From the NCBI RefSeq assembly GCF_003752595.1, contig NZ_RKIJ01000012.1, forward strand, positions 342,701 to 406,700: DNA of 64,000 nucleotides, written 5' to 3'. The stretch comes from Cellulomonas sp. PhB143. GTDB taxonomy: Bacteria > Actinomycetota > Actinomycetes > Actinomycetales > Cellulomonadaceae. Positions 32,840 through 41,207 of this stretch are shown piece by piece. Each line of letters opens with the position of its first letter. The stretch's first letter is position 1. The notes under the pieces are model-generated. The model had not been told where the DNA came from. It worked only from the letters and a program-made list of their open reading frames with translations, and searched no databases. Position numbers and translations under genes: made by a program.

Positions 32840-34561
32840 TCAAGGGAGCGGCGGCGTCCTCGGCGGCGTCGTCCGCCGCGACCCCGTGGCCTCGAACGCG
32901 GCGGCGAGCCCGAGCAGCCGGACGTCGTCGTGCCCCCGGCCCGCGAACGTCAGGCCCACCGGCATGCCGGTGTCCGCCATCGCGCCCATGGGCACCGTGA
33001 CCGTCGGGACGCCGGCGTGCCGGATCGCGAGGTTGCCGTTCGCGACCCACACGCCGTTGGCCCAGCCGCGCTCGGCGGAGTCCGGGTTCACGTCCATGTC
33101 CGCGCGCCCGACGTCGGCCATCGCGGGGAACACCACCGCGTCCAGCCCGAGGCCGTCCATCCACTCCTCGAGGTCGACGCGCCGCGTCTCCTCCAGGCCG
33201 AGCACGCCCGGGCCGAGCTCGGGGATGTCCGTCATCGCGGCGACCGGGTGCTCGCGCACGTGGGCGGGATAGGCGGCGATGTCGTCGTCGAACCCGGTGT
33301 AGCGGTCGGGCAGCGCGCCCTCGGGGGCCGGGAAGATCGCGGCGCCGTCGACGCCGCTCAGGTCCGGCAGGGCCGGGTCGCCGTTGGCGCGCAGGAAGTC
33401 GTCCCACGCCCAGGCGGACAGGTCGAGGATCTCGCGCCGCAGGTACGCGGGGGAGACCAGGCCGCGGGTGGCGATCGTCGGTGCCCCGGGCCGGTCGCCC
33501 TCGTAGCTGCTGACCAGCGGGAAGTCGACCTCCACCACCGTGGCGCCGGCCGCCTCGAGGTCGGCGCGGGCCGCCGCCCAGAGCGCGATCACGCTGTCCC
33601 GCGTCTCGATGCGCGTCCCGGTGGGGCCGCCGATGCCGGGCGACGCCGCGGTGCCCGCCTCCGGGTCCGTGCCGACGTACATCCGCGGCACGCCGAGGAC
33701 GCGGCCGCGCAGGACGTCCCGCGCCGCACCCGCGCCCGACGGGGCCAGGGCCGCGTAGGACGTGGGGCGCACCTCCGAGGCCTTCGGGACCTCGACCCAC
33801 GGCTGGGTGCGCCAGAAGTCCCCGCGCGGGTCGTCGTCGTCGGCCACGACGACGTCGAGGACCTCGAGGAGGTCCGCCATCGTGCGCGTGTGGGGGACGA
33901 CGACGTCCATCGTGGGCACGAGCGGCCAGTTGCCTCGCACCGAGATGACGCCGCGCGAGGGTGTGTAGGCGCACAGGGCGTTGCAGGACGCCGGAGCTCG
34001 GCCGCTCGACCACGTCTCCTCGCCGAGTCCGAACGCCGCGAGGCTCGCCGCCGTCGCGGTGCCGGAGCCGTTCGAGGACCCGGAGCCGAACGCGGAGGTG
34101 AGATAGGCGGCGTCGTACGGGCTCTCCGCGCGGCCGTAGACGCCGCGCTGCATGCCGCCGTTGGCCATGGGTGGCATGTTCGTCAGCCCCAGGCAGATCG
34201 CGCCGGCCGCGCGCAGCCGCTCGATCGTGAACGCGTCGCGCTGGGCGACGAGGTGCTCGAAGGCGGGGGACCCCGCGGCCGCGGTCAGGCCCTCGACGAG
34301 ATAGCTGTCCTTGGCGGTGTAGGGGATGCCGTCGAGCGGGCCGAGCACCTCGCCCGCGGCGCGGCGCGCGTCCGAGGCCTCCGCCTCGGCGAGCGCCCGC
34401 GGGTTCTCGACGACGACGGCGTTGAGCGACGTCGTCGTCCCCGGGGCGTCGTAGGCGGCGATGCGCGCCCGGTACGCCCGGACGAGCCCGACGGCCGTGG
34501 TCCCGCCCGACTCGAGCGCGGCGCGCAGCTGCGCGATCGAGGCCTCGTGCACCTCAACCAC
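32840..34561 (-). CDS. amidase-signature family hydrolase, possibly N-carbamoylputrescine amidase
   Basis: A 573-aa amidase-signature enzyme. The Ser-cisSer-Lys triad is visible: Lys84 in IPYTAKDSYLV, cis-Ser in GSGSSNGSG (about 162) and the nucleophile in EETWSSGRAPAS (about 185). The GTG start has AGGAGG seven bases upstream. It overlaps the agmatine deiminase stop by 8 bp, so the two products are made together. Agmatine deiminase yields N-carbamoylputrescine, which normally needs the nitrilase-type AguB, absent here. This amidase is a plausible replacement. Family is secure; substrate is inference. Allophanate or urea-amide substrates are alternatives. Confidence 0.85.
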   Translation of the reverse strand: MVEVHEASIAQLRAALESGGTTAVGLVRAYRARIAAYDAPGTTTSLNAVVVENPRALAEAEASDARRAAGEVLGPLDGIPYTAKDSYLVEGLTAAAGSPAFEHLVAQRDAFTIERLRAAGAICLGLTNMPPMANGGMQRGVYGRAESPYDAAYLTSAFGSGSSNGSGTATAASLAAFGLGEETWSSGRAPASCNALCAYTPSRGVISVRGNWPLVPTMDVVVPHTRTMADLLEVLDVVVADDDDPRGDFWRTQPWVEVPKASEVRPTSYAALAPSGAGAARDVLRGRVLGVPRMYVGTDPEAGTAASPGIGGPTGTRIETRDSVIALWAAARADLEAAGATVVEVDFPLVSSYEGDRPGAPTIATRGLVSPAYLRREILDLSAWAWDDFLRANGDPALPDLSGVDGAAIFPAPEGALPDRYTGFDDDIAAYPAHVREHPVAAMTDIPELGPGVLGLEETRRVDLEEWMDGLGLDAVVFPAMADVGRADMDVNPDSAERGWANGVWVANGNLAIRHAGVPTVTVPMGAMADTGMPVGLTFAGRGHDDVRLLGLAAAFEATGSRRTTPPRTPPLP

Positions 34562-35630
34562 GGGGAGCCTCCTCGGCGCGCGTGGTGGTTGCGGGGGCGC
34601 CGGGCAGGAGCGGCTGCTGCTGGGTGATGCAGTGGATTCCGCCGCCGCGCGCGAAGATCTCGCGGGCGTCGACCGTCACGACCTCGCGCCCGGGGTAGGC
34701 GTCGGCGAGCAGCTCGCGCGCCCGCGCGTCGGAGGCCTCGTCGGCGAAGCCGCACGCGATGACGCCGCCGTTGACGAGCGTGTGGTTGACGTAGCTGAGG
34801 TCGACGAACCCGTGGTCGTCGCGCAGCACGGCCGGCGCGGGCAGGCCGACGACGTCCAGGGGTCGCCCGGCGGCGTCGGTCGCGGCCTCGAGGAGCTCGC
34901 GCAGGGCGCGGCTGACGAGGTGGTCGGGGTGCTGCGGGTCCGTCTGCTCGTGCAGCAGGACGGTGCCGTCCGCGGCGAACGTCGCGACCATGTCGACGTG
35001 GCCGTTGGTGCCGAGGTCGTCGTAGTCGCGCCCGAGCCCGCGCGGGAGCCAGACGCAGGTCGTGGCCCCGATGGTGCGCGCGAGCTCGGCCTCGACGGCC
35101 GCGCGGTCCAGGCCGGGGTTGCGCCGGGGGTCCAGCTGGACGGTCTCGGTGAGCAGCACCGTGCCCCGGCCGTCGACGTGGATGCCGCCGCCCTCGTTGA
35201 CGAGGTCCGAGCGCACCAGCTCGGCGCCCGTCAGCCCGGCCACGTGCGCGCCGAGCCGGGCGGAGAGCTGCCACTCGGCCCAGGCGGGGGCGCCCCAGCC
35301 GTTGAACACCCAGTCGACGGCGCCCAGGACGCCCGGGCGCTCGTCGTCCACGACGAACGTGGGGCCGACGTCCCGCATCCAGAACTCGTCGAGGGGCGCC
35401 TCGTGGACCTCGACGGCCGGGTCGAGCATGCGGCGCGCGCGCGCGGCCTGGCTCGGGTCGACGACCATGCTGACCGGCTCGAAACCGGCGACGGTGTTCG
35501 CCACGGCGGCCCAGGCGGCGTAGCCGGCCTCCTGCTCGGACGTGCTCTCGCCGAGGGTGGTCCCCTCGCGCGGGAACGCCATCCAGGTGCGCTCGTGCGG
35601 GTCCGCCTCGCGCGGCATCCTCCAGGCCAT
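34554..35630 (-). CDS. aguA: agmatine deiminase
   Basis: Hydrolyses agmatine to N-carbamoylputrescine and ammonia in the cytoplasm. It has the family landmarks HERTWMAFPREG at the N terminus, DEFWMRDVGPTFVV, NEGGGIHVDG, GTNGHVDMVATF and, at the C terminus, GGGIHCITQQQP with the catalytic Cys. The ATG at 35630 (AWRMPREADPHERTW) gives 358 aa, normal for the family. An upstream ATG at 35693 would lie inside the TetR operator and is less likely. It is the first gene of an agmatine/putrescine use cluster and is divergent from a TetR regulator. Confidence 0.93.
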   Translation of the reverse strand: MAWRMPREADPHERTWMAFPREGTTLGESTSEQEAGYAAWAAVANTVAGFEPVSMVVDPSQAARARRMLDPAVEVHEAPLDEFWMRDVGPTFVVDDERPGVLGAVDWVFNGWGAPAWAEWQLSARLGAHVAGLTGAELVRSDLVNEGGGIHVDGRGTVLLTETVQLDPRRNPGLDRAAVEAELARTIGATTCVWLPRGLGRDYDDLGTNGHVDMVATFAADGTVLLHEQTDPQHPDHLVSRALRELLEAATDAAGRPLDVVGLPAPAVLRDDHGFVDLSYVNHTLVNGGVIACGFADEASDARARELLADAYPGREVVTVDAREIFARGGGIHCITQQQPLLPGAPATTTRAEEAPRG

Positions 35631-35681
35631 GCCGGCCACCTTCCTTGCTGCTCGGCCGTGCCCGACGGCGTCGTCGGCGGT

Positions 35682-35705
35682 CTTGTTGATCATCTGGTCA
35701 ACAAG
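35682..35705. promoter_or_regulatory. TetR operator between aguA and its regulator
   Basis: CTTGTTGA (35682-35689), an 8-base spacer, then TCAACAAG (35698-35705) form a perfect inverted repeat. It sits between the divergent aguA and TetR genes, 24 bp before the TetR ATG, so it probably controls both directions. A TAGGCT -10-like sequence follows at 35718. Confidence 0.7.
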
Positions 35706-35729
35706 AGACGATGCCCCTAGGCTTGCCGC

Positions 35730-36410
35730 ATGTCAACCCCACCGGAGCCGGCAGCCCCCGCGGCAGCGCGGGAGACGCTCCCGCCCCCGACGGCGGCCGG
35801 CGACGCCCGCGGCCGGCGCAGCCGCCGGCTCGACCCCGAGGAGCGCCGGGCGCAGGTGGTCGCGACGGCCTGCGCCATCGCGCGCGAGGACGGCCTCGCG
35901 GGCATCACGATGCGCACGGTGGCCGCCCGGGCGGGCGTCGCGCCCGCGCTCGTGTCGCACTACGTCCCGTCGATGGACGAGCTCGTCGCCGAGGCCTTCG
36001 CCCGCGTCGTCAGCGAGGAGCTGGACGACGTGACCGCCCTGCTGCGCGGCGCGACCGCGGACCAGGCGCTGGAGCGCCTCGTCGGCACCCTGATGGACGG
36101 CACCCGCGACGACGTGACGCTCGTCTGGGTCGAGTCGTGGGCCCTGGGGCGCCGGAACGAGGCGCTCGCCGCCCGCGTCCGCGACCGCATGGACGCGTGG
36201 AAGGCGGTGGTGCTCGGTGTGATCGACGACGGCGTCCGCGCCGGCGACCTCGAGGTCCGCGACCCGGACGCCGCCGCGTGGCAGGTTCTCGGGATGATCG
36301 ACGGGCTCAACGCCCAGTCGCTGGTCCGGTGGGGCTCGACGACCGAGCGCTCCGGGCTGGTGCTGCGCGCCCTGCGCGGGATGCTGACGCGCGAGACCCC
36401 GCGCCCCTGA
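35730..36410 (+). CDS. TetR/AcrR family transcriptional regulator
   Basis: A 226-aa repressor with an N-terminal HTH: RRAQVVATACAIAREDGLAG, ITMRTVAARAGVAPALVSHY, VPSMDELVAEAF. The C-terminal ligand domain is typical in length (LLRGATADQALERLVGTLM and WVESWALGRRNEALAARVR). A Pro/Ala-rich N-terminal extension of about 30 residues precedes the HTH. Divergence from aguA and the shared operator suggest it responds to agmatine or a related amine; this is inferred. A terminator overlaps its stop codon. Confidence 0.9.
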   Translation: MSTPPEPAAPAAARETLPPPTAAGDARGRRSRRLDPEERRAQVVATACAIAREDGLAGITMRTVAARAGVAPALVSHYVPSMDELVAEAFARVVSEELDDVTALLRGATADQALERLVGTLMDGTRDDVTLVWVESWALGRRNEALAARVRDRMDAWKAVVLGVIDDGVRAGDLEVRDPDAAAWQVLGMIDGLNAQSLVRWGSTTERSGLVLRALRGMLTRETPRP

Positions 36411-36435
36411 CACGAGGTCGGGGGCGCGGGGTCTC
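36393..36435. terminator. hairpin terminator at the TetR/APC convergent ends
   Basis: Perfect 15-bp arms GAGACCCCGCGCCCC (36393-36407) and 36421-36435 with a 13-base loop. The left arm forms the last codons of the TetR gene. It can serve both convergent transcripts. Confidence 0.7.
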
Positions 36436-36480
36436 GAGAGGGCGGGGTGCGCCGTCGGCTCCGGGCGGAGCGCCGGTCCG

Positions 36481-38049
36481 TCAGGACACGAGCGTCCCGG
36501 GCGAGCCGGCGTCCGTGGACGTGCCGCGGGTGATGCTCTCGCCCCGGAAGAACCCGGGCCGGCGCAGCCACTGGAACACCATGACCACGCCGCCGAGCGC
36601 CAGGATGCCGATGCCGATGACGAACACCAGCCCGATGCCGCCGATGTGCGAGCCCGACCCGTAGGCCGGGTCCATGGAGTCGACCGACGTCTGGACGAAG
36701 AACACGAGCAGCAGCACGCCGCCGATGCCCGGCGCGACGATCTTGGTCAGCAGGGCCCGCGGGTTGCGCCACTCCTTGCGGAAGAACCAGACGCAGGCCA
36801 GGGCCGTCGCGCCGTAGTAGAAGCAGACCATGATGCCGAGCGCGGTGATCGTGTCCCACAGGACGTCCTCGGAGAGCACGCGCATGATCGCGTAGAACAC
36901 CGACGCGATGACCGCCGAGGCGACCGTCGCGTACCCGGGGGACTGGAAGCGGGGGTTGATCCGCGCGTAGGTCTTGGGCAGCGCCCCGTAGTGGCCCATG
37001 GCGAGCATGGTCCGCGCGGGGGAGACGATCGTCGACTGCAGCGACGCGGCCGACGACGCGAGGACGGCGAAGGACATGAGGATCGCCATCGGCCCCATCA
37101 CCGGCCCGGCGAGGGCGGCGAAGACGTTGCCCTGGATGTCCGGGTTGCCGAGCCCGAGCCCGGTGGTCCCGACGCCCGAGAACGCGAGCACGGCCAGGCC
37201 CACGGCCATGTACAGGATGACGATGACGAACATCGTCCAGGTGGCCGACTTGCCCGGCGTGACCGCCGAGCCCTTGGTCTCCTCGTTGAGGGTCAGGACG
37301 ACGTCCCAGCCCCAGTAGATGAAGACGGACAGCGAGACGCCGGCCGCGAACGAGGAGAAGGAGTCGACGGCGAACGGGTCGAACCACTGGGGGTCGATCG
37401 CCAGGCCGGCGAAGGCGCTCCCGTCGGCGACGTGCGTGAACGCGGCCACGGAGAACCACAGGAGCACGACGACCTGGAACGCGACGAGCACGTACTGGAC
37501 GATCTTGGTGGTCTCGACGCTGCGGTAGGAGACCCAGCAGGCGATGGCCATGAACGCCAGGCAGGTGGCGACGTTGACGGCCACGTTGCGGGTGAGGTCG
37601 GCGATCGCCGGGTTCCCGGTGACCTGGGACAGCATGAGGTAGAAGAAGTCGACGGCGATGCCCGCGAGGTTGGACAGCACGAGCACCGTGGCGGCCAGGA
37701 GGCCCCAGCCGCCCATCCAGCCCACCCACGGGCCGAACGCGCGCGAGACCCAGGTGAAGGTCGTGCCCGCGTCGGGCATGGCGGAGTTGAGCTGGCGGTA
37801 GCCGACCGCGACCAGCAGCATCGGGATGAACCCGACGAGGAAGATCGCGGGGAGCTGCTCGCCGACGGCGGCCGCCGTCGGGCCGAGGGCCCCCGAGAGC
37901 GTGTAGGCCGGGGCGATGGTCGAGACGCCGATGACGATGGAGCCGATCAGGCCCAGGCGCCCGGCCCCGAGGCCCTTGTCGCTCGTGGCCTCGCCCTCGC
38001 CGCTGCTCGTGGGCGCGGTGGCGGTCGCCTCCACGGCGGGCCCGCTCAT
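36481..38049 (-). CDS. APC-family amino acid/polyamine permease
   Basis: A 522-aa inner-membrane transporter with about 12 hydrophobic helices. The first helix carries the APC substrate motif IGSIVIGVSTIAPAYTLSGA, and FTWVSRAFGPWVGWMGGWG and WGWDVVLTLNEETKG are typical of the amino-acid/polyamine group. It overlaps the universal stress protein gene (ATGA at 38046-38049) and so belongs to the monoamine oxidase - Usp - permease operon. The context points to uptake of putrescine or another amine that the oxidase degrades; the substrate is inferred. Confidence 0.9.
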   Translation of the reverse strand: MSGPAVEATATAPTSSGEGEATSDKGLGAGRLGLIGSIVIGVSTIAPAYTLSGALGPTAAAVGEQLPAIFLVGFIPMLLVAVGYRQLNSAMPDAGTTFTWVSRAFGPWVGWMGGWGLLAATVLVLSNLAGIAVDFFYLMLSQVTGNPAIADLTRNVAVNVATCLAFMAIACWVSYRSVETTKIVQYVLVAFQVVVLLWFSVAAFTHVADGSAFAGLAIDPQWFDPFAVDSFSSFAAGVSLSVFIYWGWDVVLTLNEETKGSAVTPGKSATWTMFVIVILYMAVGLAVLAFSGVGTTGLGLGNPDIQGNVFAALAGPVMGPMAILMSFAVLASSAASLQSTIVSPARTMLAMGHYGALPKTYARINPRFQSPGYATVASAVIASVFYAIMRVLSEDVLWDTITALGIMVCFYYGATALACVWFFRKEWRNPRALLTKIVAPGIGGVLLLVFFVQTSVDSMDPAYGSGSHIGGIGLVFVIGIGILALGGVVMVFQWLRRPGFFRGESITRGTSTDAGSPGTLVS

Positions 38050-38903
38050 GCGGCGGCGTCCTCGGACCGCGGCACCACGATCATCGGCACCGGCAGGTGG
38101 CGCAGCATGCGCGCCGCGGTGGACCCGAGGAACGTGCGACGGCCCGGCGCGAGCCGGGAGGAGCCGACCAGGAGCACGCTGTGCGCCTCCCAGGCGACGG
38201 ACTCGATGGCGTGACTCATGTGGCGTCCCTGTCCGATCTCTATGGTGACGTCGATGTCGGTGAGCTGTGCGACGACCTGCCACATGAGGTCCTGCGCGCT
38301 GCGCCGCGCGTCCTCGGCCGCGCCGTGCTGCTCGTCGATGTCGACGAGCGAGACCAGGTGCAGCGGGGCGCCGGCGCGCCGGGCGGCGCGGGCCGCCTCG
38401 TCGAGCACGAGCTGGGCGCCCGGGCGGGTGCCGATCGCGCAGTAGACGTGCTCCAGCCGCTCCGCGGGACGGTAGCGGCGGGGCGTGAGGAGCACGGGCA
38501 CGGGCGAGGCGTGCAGCAGGTGGGTGGCGACGGGGCCGACGGTGAAGGCCGCGGCCGGGCCGCCCGCCGCGGTGCCGACGACGACGAGCGACGCGCCGAG
38601 CTCGGCGGCGGCGTCGAGCACGCCCTGCGAGACCGAGCGGTCCCGGCGCAGGTGCGTGGCGACCGGCACGTCCGCCGGCACCAGGTCGCGCACGGCGTCG
38701 AGCCAGCCCTGGGCGTGCTCCTCGGTCAGCGGGCGGACGTCCCCGACGGGCGGGTACGGCGTGCCGAACGGGTCGTCGGAGCGCACGACGAGCACGGCGT
38801 GCAGCTCGGCGCCGAACGACGGTGCGGCCACCGCCCCGAGGGCCAGCGCGTCGCGGCTGCGCTCGTCGCCCGCGTAGGCGACGACGACGCGGGGCGTGCT
38901 CAC
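38046..38903 (-). CDS. universal stress protein with two Usp domains
   Basis: A 285-aa tandem Usp protein. The first domain starts STPRVVVAYAGDERSRDAL and ends with GASLVVVGTAAGG and PVPVLLTPRRY. The second starts HVYCAIGTRPGAQLVLDEA and ends VLLVGSSRLAPGRRTFLGST, the G-x2-G-x9-G(S/T) ATP-binding pattern, then VPMIVVPR. The GTG start overlaps the amine oxidase stop by 4 bp. Usp proteins are often coupled to permeases in actinobacteria and may tune transport by ATP or cAMP binding; no direct evidence is seen here. Confidence 0.9.
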   Translation of the reverse strand: MSTPRVVVAYAGDERSRDALALGAVAAPSFGAELHAVLVVRSDDPFGTPYPPVGDVRPLTEEHAQGWLDAVRDLVPADVPVATHLRRDRSVSQGVLDAAAELGASLVVVGTAAGGPAAAFTVGPVATHLLHASPVPVLLTPRRYRPAERLEHVYCAIGTRPGAQLVLDEAARAARRAGAPLHLVSLVDIDEQHGAAEDARRSAQDLMWQVVAQLTDIDVTIEIGQGRHMSHAIESVAWEAHSVLLVGSSRLAPGRRTFLGSTAARMLRHLPVPMIVVPRSEDAAA

Positions 38904-40291
38904 GCGCCGAGCTCCGCGGTGATCTCCTCCGCCACGCGGCGGCCCATGCGCAGCGCGCCGTCGACGTGCTGGTAGCCCTCGGCGGCCAGGTCGGAGCACG
39001 CCCAGTGGATCGGCCCGACGGGCGTGCGCTGGTCCGCGCCGTAGCGCGAGAGCCCACCGAGGTCGAAGCTGGCCGCGTACGCGCCGCGGGTCCACTCCTC
39101 CGAGCCCCAGTCGGACTCGTAGTAGACCTCGGCCTCCAGCGCCTGCGGGCCGAGGTACCCGGCGATCGAGCCGAGGACGCGGGCGCGCCGCTCGTCGGGG
39201 TCGAGCGTGAACATCTCGTCGGCCTTCTCGTCGGAGATGAACCCGACCAGGGTGCCGCGCTCGTCGCCGTGGTTGGTGTTGTCGTAGACCTCCTGCACGA
39301 GCGCGCCGGAGCCGAAGCAGGTGCCGGACAGGCCGTCGGCGCGCCAGAAGGGCGTCGCGTAGACGGCGTGCACCTTGATGACCAGGCCGAGGCTCAGGTG
39401 CTGGTGCAGCTGGTGCTGGCGGCGCGGCAGCGGCGGGTCGTACGACACGCGCGTGTAGAGGTTCGGCGGCACGGCCATGACGACCTTGCGCGCGCGGACG
39501 GTGACGCGGTCGGAGACGACGGTCGCGCCGTCGTCGTCCCGGTGGATGGTGCGCACCGGGGTGGACAGGTGCACGTCGTCGCCGAGCTCGGCGGCGACGG
39601 CCTGGGAGACCGACTGCATGCCGCCGACGATCCGGCGGTCGAGGATGAAGTCCTCGTCGACGAGGTTCGAGAACGACCCGGCCGAGGCGGCCATGAGCAC
39701 GGCCTGCAGGGCGGAGAACGCGTGCGCGGGCTTGGTGAGCATGCCGCCCGCGATGAACAGGCCGATGTTGTCGCGGGCCTCCTCGTCGTCGGACTGCTCG
39801 CGCAGCCAGTGCTGGAAGGAGACGGTGTCGAGCTCGCGCGCCAGCGGGTGCGCCCACGGCTCGCTCGCGCCGATCTTCGCCACGAGGTCGTCGAGCAGGG
39901 CGATGAGCCGCTCCATCTCGACGGCGGTGGTCTCGCTGACGGGGAAGCGGTCGCCCGTGTACCGGGTGCGGGTGCCGTCGGGGCCGACGTAGACGGACTC
40001 GCCCTCGCGGTAGCGCTCGTAGGTCTCCTTGCCGAGCTCCTCGACCAGGCCGAGCAGCTCGGTCTGGTCGGGGGAGACCCACTGGCCGCCGATCTCCAGC
40101 CAGGCGCCGTCGATCGTGTCGCTCCAGGTGCGGCCGCCGACGCGGTCGCGCGCCTCGAGGACCGCGACGCTGTGGCCGGCGCGGACGAGGCGGCGCGCGG
40201 CCATGAGGCCGGCGGGGCCGGCGCCCACGACGACGACGTCGCGCTCGAGGTCGGGGACGGGCTGCTGCTCACGCGAGGGTGTGGGGTTCAT
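38900..40291 (-). CDS. flavin monoamine oxidase (putrescine oxidase type)
   Basis: A 463-aa FAD enzyme that oxidises a primary amine to an aldehyde, with H2O2 and ammonia as by-products. The FAD-binding GxGxxG is VVVVGAGPAGLMAARRL, followed by EARDRVGGRTWS and GAWLEIGGQWVSPDQ. The C-terminal FAD contact is GALRMGRRVAEEI. Local wording resembles putrescine and tyramine oxidases of Micrococcales. The ATG at 40291 is preferred, with AGGAAGAG upstream. It heads the permease operon and is divergent from a TetR gene. Its product with putrescine, 4-aminobutanal, is the substrate of the dehydrogenase at 41208. Confidence 0.92.
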   Translation of the reverse strand: MNPTPSREQQPVPDLERDVVVVGAGPAGLMAARRLVRAGHSVAVLEARDRVGGRTWSDTIDGAWLEIGGQWVSPDQTELLGLVEELGKETYERYREGESVYVGPDGTRTRYTGDRFPVSETTAVEMERLIALLDDLVAKIGASEPWAHPLARELDTVSFQHWLREQSDDEEARDNIGLFIAGGMLTKPAHAFSALQAVLMAASAGSFSNLVDEDFILDRRIVGGMQSVSQAVAAELGDDVHLSTPVRTIHRDDDGATVVSDRVTVRARKVVMAVPPNLYTRVSYDPPLPRRQHQLHQHLSLGLVIKVHAVYATPFWRADGLSGTCFGSGALVQEVYDNTNHGDERGTLVGFISDEKADEMFTLDPDERRARVLGSIAGYLGPQALEAEVYYESDWGSEEWTRGAYAASFDLGGLSRYGADQRTPVGPIHWACSDLAAEGYQHVDGALRMGRRVAEEITAELGA

Positions 40292-40324
40292 CGAGCTCTT
40301 CCTGCATCGTCGGAGGGTTCCTTT

Positions 40325-40342
40325 ATGAATGGCACTCATTAA
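40325..40342. promoter_or_regulatory. putative operator upstream of the amine oxidase
   Basis: ATGAATGGCACTCATTAA contains AATG/CATT arms around a 5-base centre. A related sequence stands before the aminobutyraldehyde dehydrogenase at 41144-41160. Both flank the TetR gene at 40415, which probably binds them. Confidence 0.5.
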
Positions 40343-40414
40343 CACCCCGGGCGCGACGCCGCGTCAAGGGCTGTCTCGCCGGGGCGTGCCCGCCGGGCGT
40401 GAGAAAGTGGCGGC

Positions 40415-41110
40415 GTGACGTCCGTCAGCGAGAACCGCAACGACGAGCGGCGCGGCACCCGGCGGACCGCCGCGCGGGGGCGCGGCCGGCCCAGCGCGCC
40501 CCTGCTCTCGCGCGAGAAGATCACCGCCGCCGCCGTCGCGCTGATCCGCTCGCGCGGCTACCCGGCCCTGACGATGGCGGCCCTCGCGCGCGACCTGCGC
40601 GTCGCGCCGTCGGCCCTCTACAACCACGTCTCCTCCAAGCGCGAGCTGCTGCGCTGGATCCAGGACCATGTCAACGGCGGGATCGACGACTCGGCGTTCG
40701 GCGCCGAGCGCTGGGACGTCGCGCTCGAGCGCTGGGCGCGCTCGTACCGCGAGACCTACGCCCGGCACGCGCCCCTCGTGCCCGTCATGGCGGTCACGCC
40801 GATCGCCGGCTCGCCGCACACCGTCGCCATGTACGAGCGGGTCGCCGCGGGGCTGTGCGCCGGCGGCTGGCCGGACGACGACGTCCTGGACGTCGTCGTC
40901 GTGGTCGAGTCGTTCGTGCTCGGCTCGGCGCTGGACGCGACCGCGCCCCCGGAGATCTTCGAGGTGCCCGACGACGGCGCGGAGCCCGTGCTGGGCCGCC
41001 TCGCCCTCGCGCGGGAGGGGCGCGACAACGCCGACGCGGCCTTCGAGACCGGGCTCGCCGTGCTGCTCGCCGGGCTCCGGTCGCGGCTCGAGGGGCTCGC
41101 GGCCGGCTGA
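40415..41110 (+). CDS. TetR family transcriptional regulator
   Basis: A 231-aa regulator with HTH REKITAAAVALIRSRGYPAL, TMAALARDLRVAPSALYNHV and SSKRELLRWIQ. The C-terminal domain resembles the TetR_C of tetracycline-repressor-type proteins (LERWARSYRETYARHAPLVP, MYERVAAGLCAGGWPDDD). The GTG start follows a gap that also holds the amine oxidase promoter. Its position between the amine oxidase and aldehyde dehydrogenase genes, with similar operator-like sequences on both sides, suggests that it controls both. Confidence 0.9.
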   Translation: MTSVSENRNDERRGTRRTAARGRGRPSAPLLSREKITAAAVALIRSRGYPALTMAALARDLRVAPSALYNHVSSKRELLRWIQDHVNGGIDDSAFGAERWDVALERWARSYRETYARHAPLVPVMAVTPIAGSPHTVAMYERVAAGLCAGGWPDDDVLDVVVVVESFVLGSALDATAPPEIFEVPDDGAEPVLGRLALAREGRDNADAAFETGLAVLLAGLRSRLEGLAAG

Positions 41111-41143
41111 GGGGGGTGTCGCGACGGCGCCCCGTGTGCGAAA

Positions 41144-41160
41144 GTGAAGCACGTTCATTT
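41144..41160. promoter_or_regulatory. putative operator upstream of the aldehyde dehydrogenase
   Basis: GTGAAGCACGTTCATTT contains TGAA/TTCA arms around a 5-base centre. It resembles the site at 40325-40342 when read as TGAAtG-gCAC-TCATT. It lies about 50 bp before the dehydrogenase start. Confidence 0.45.
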
Positions 41161-41207
41161 GTGCGCGGACCGGCCCGCGCCCGCCCACCCCGAGGGGGAT
41201 CACACCC

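Noticed and set aside
35631..35693. N-terminal extension of agmatine deiminase from the ATG at 35693
   Set aside because: It would start inside the TetR operator and adds residues not typical of the family; ATG 35630 fits better.
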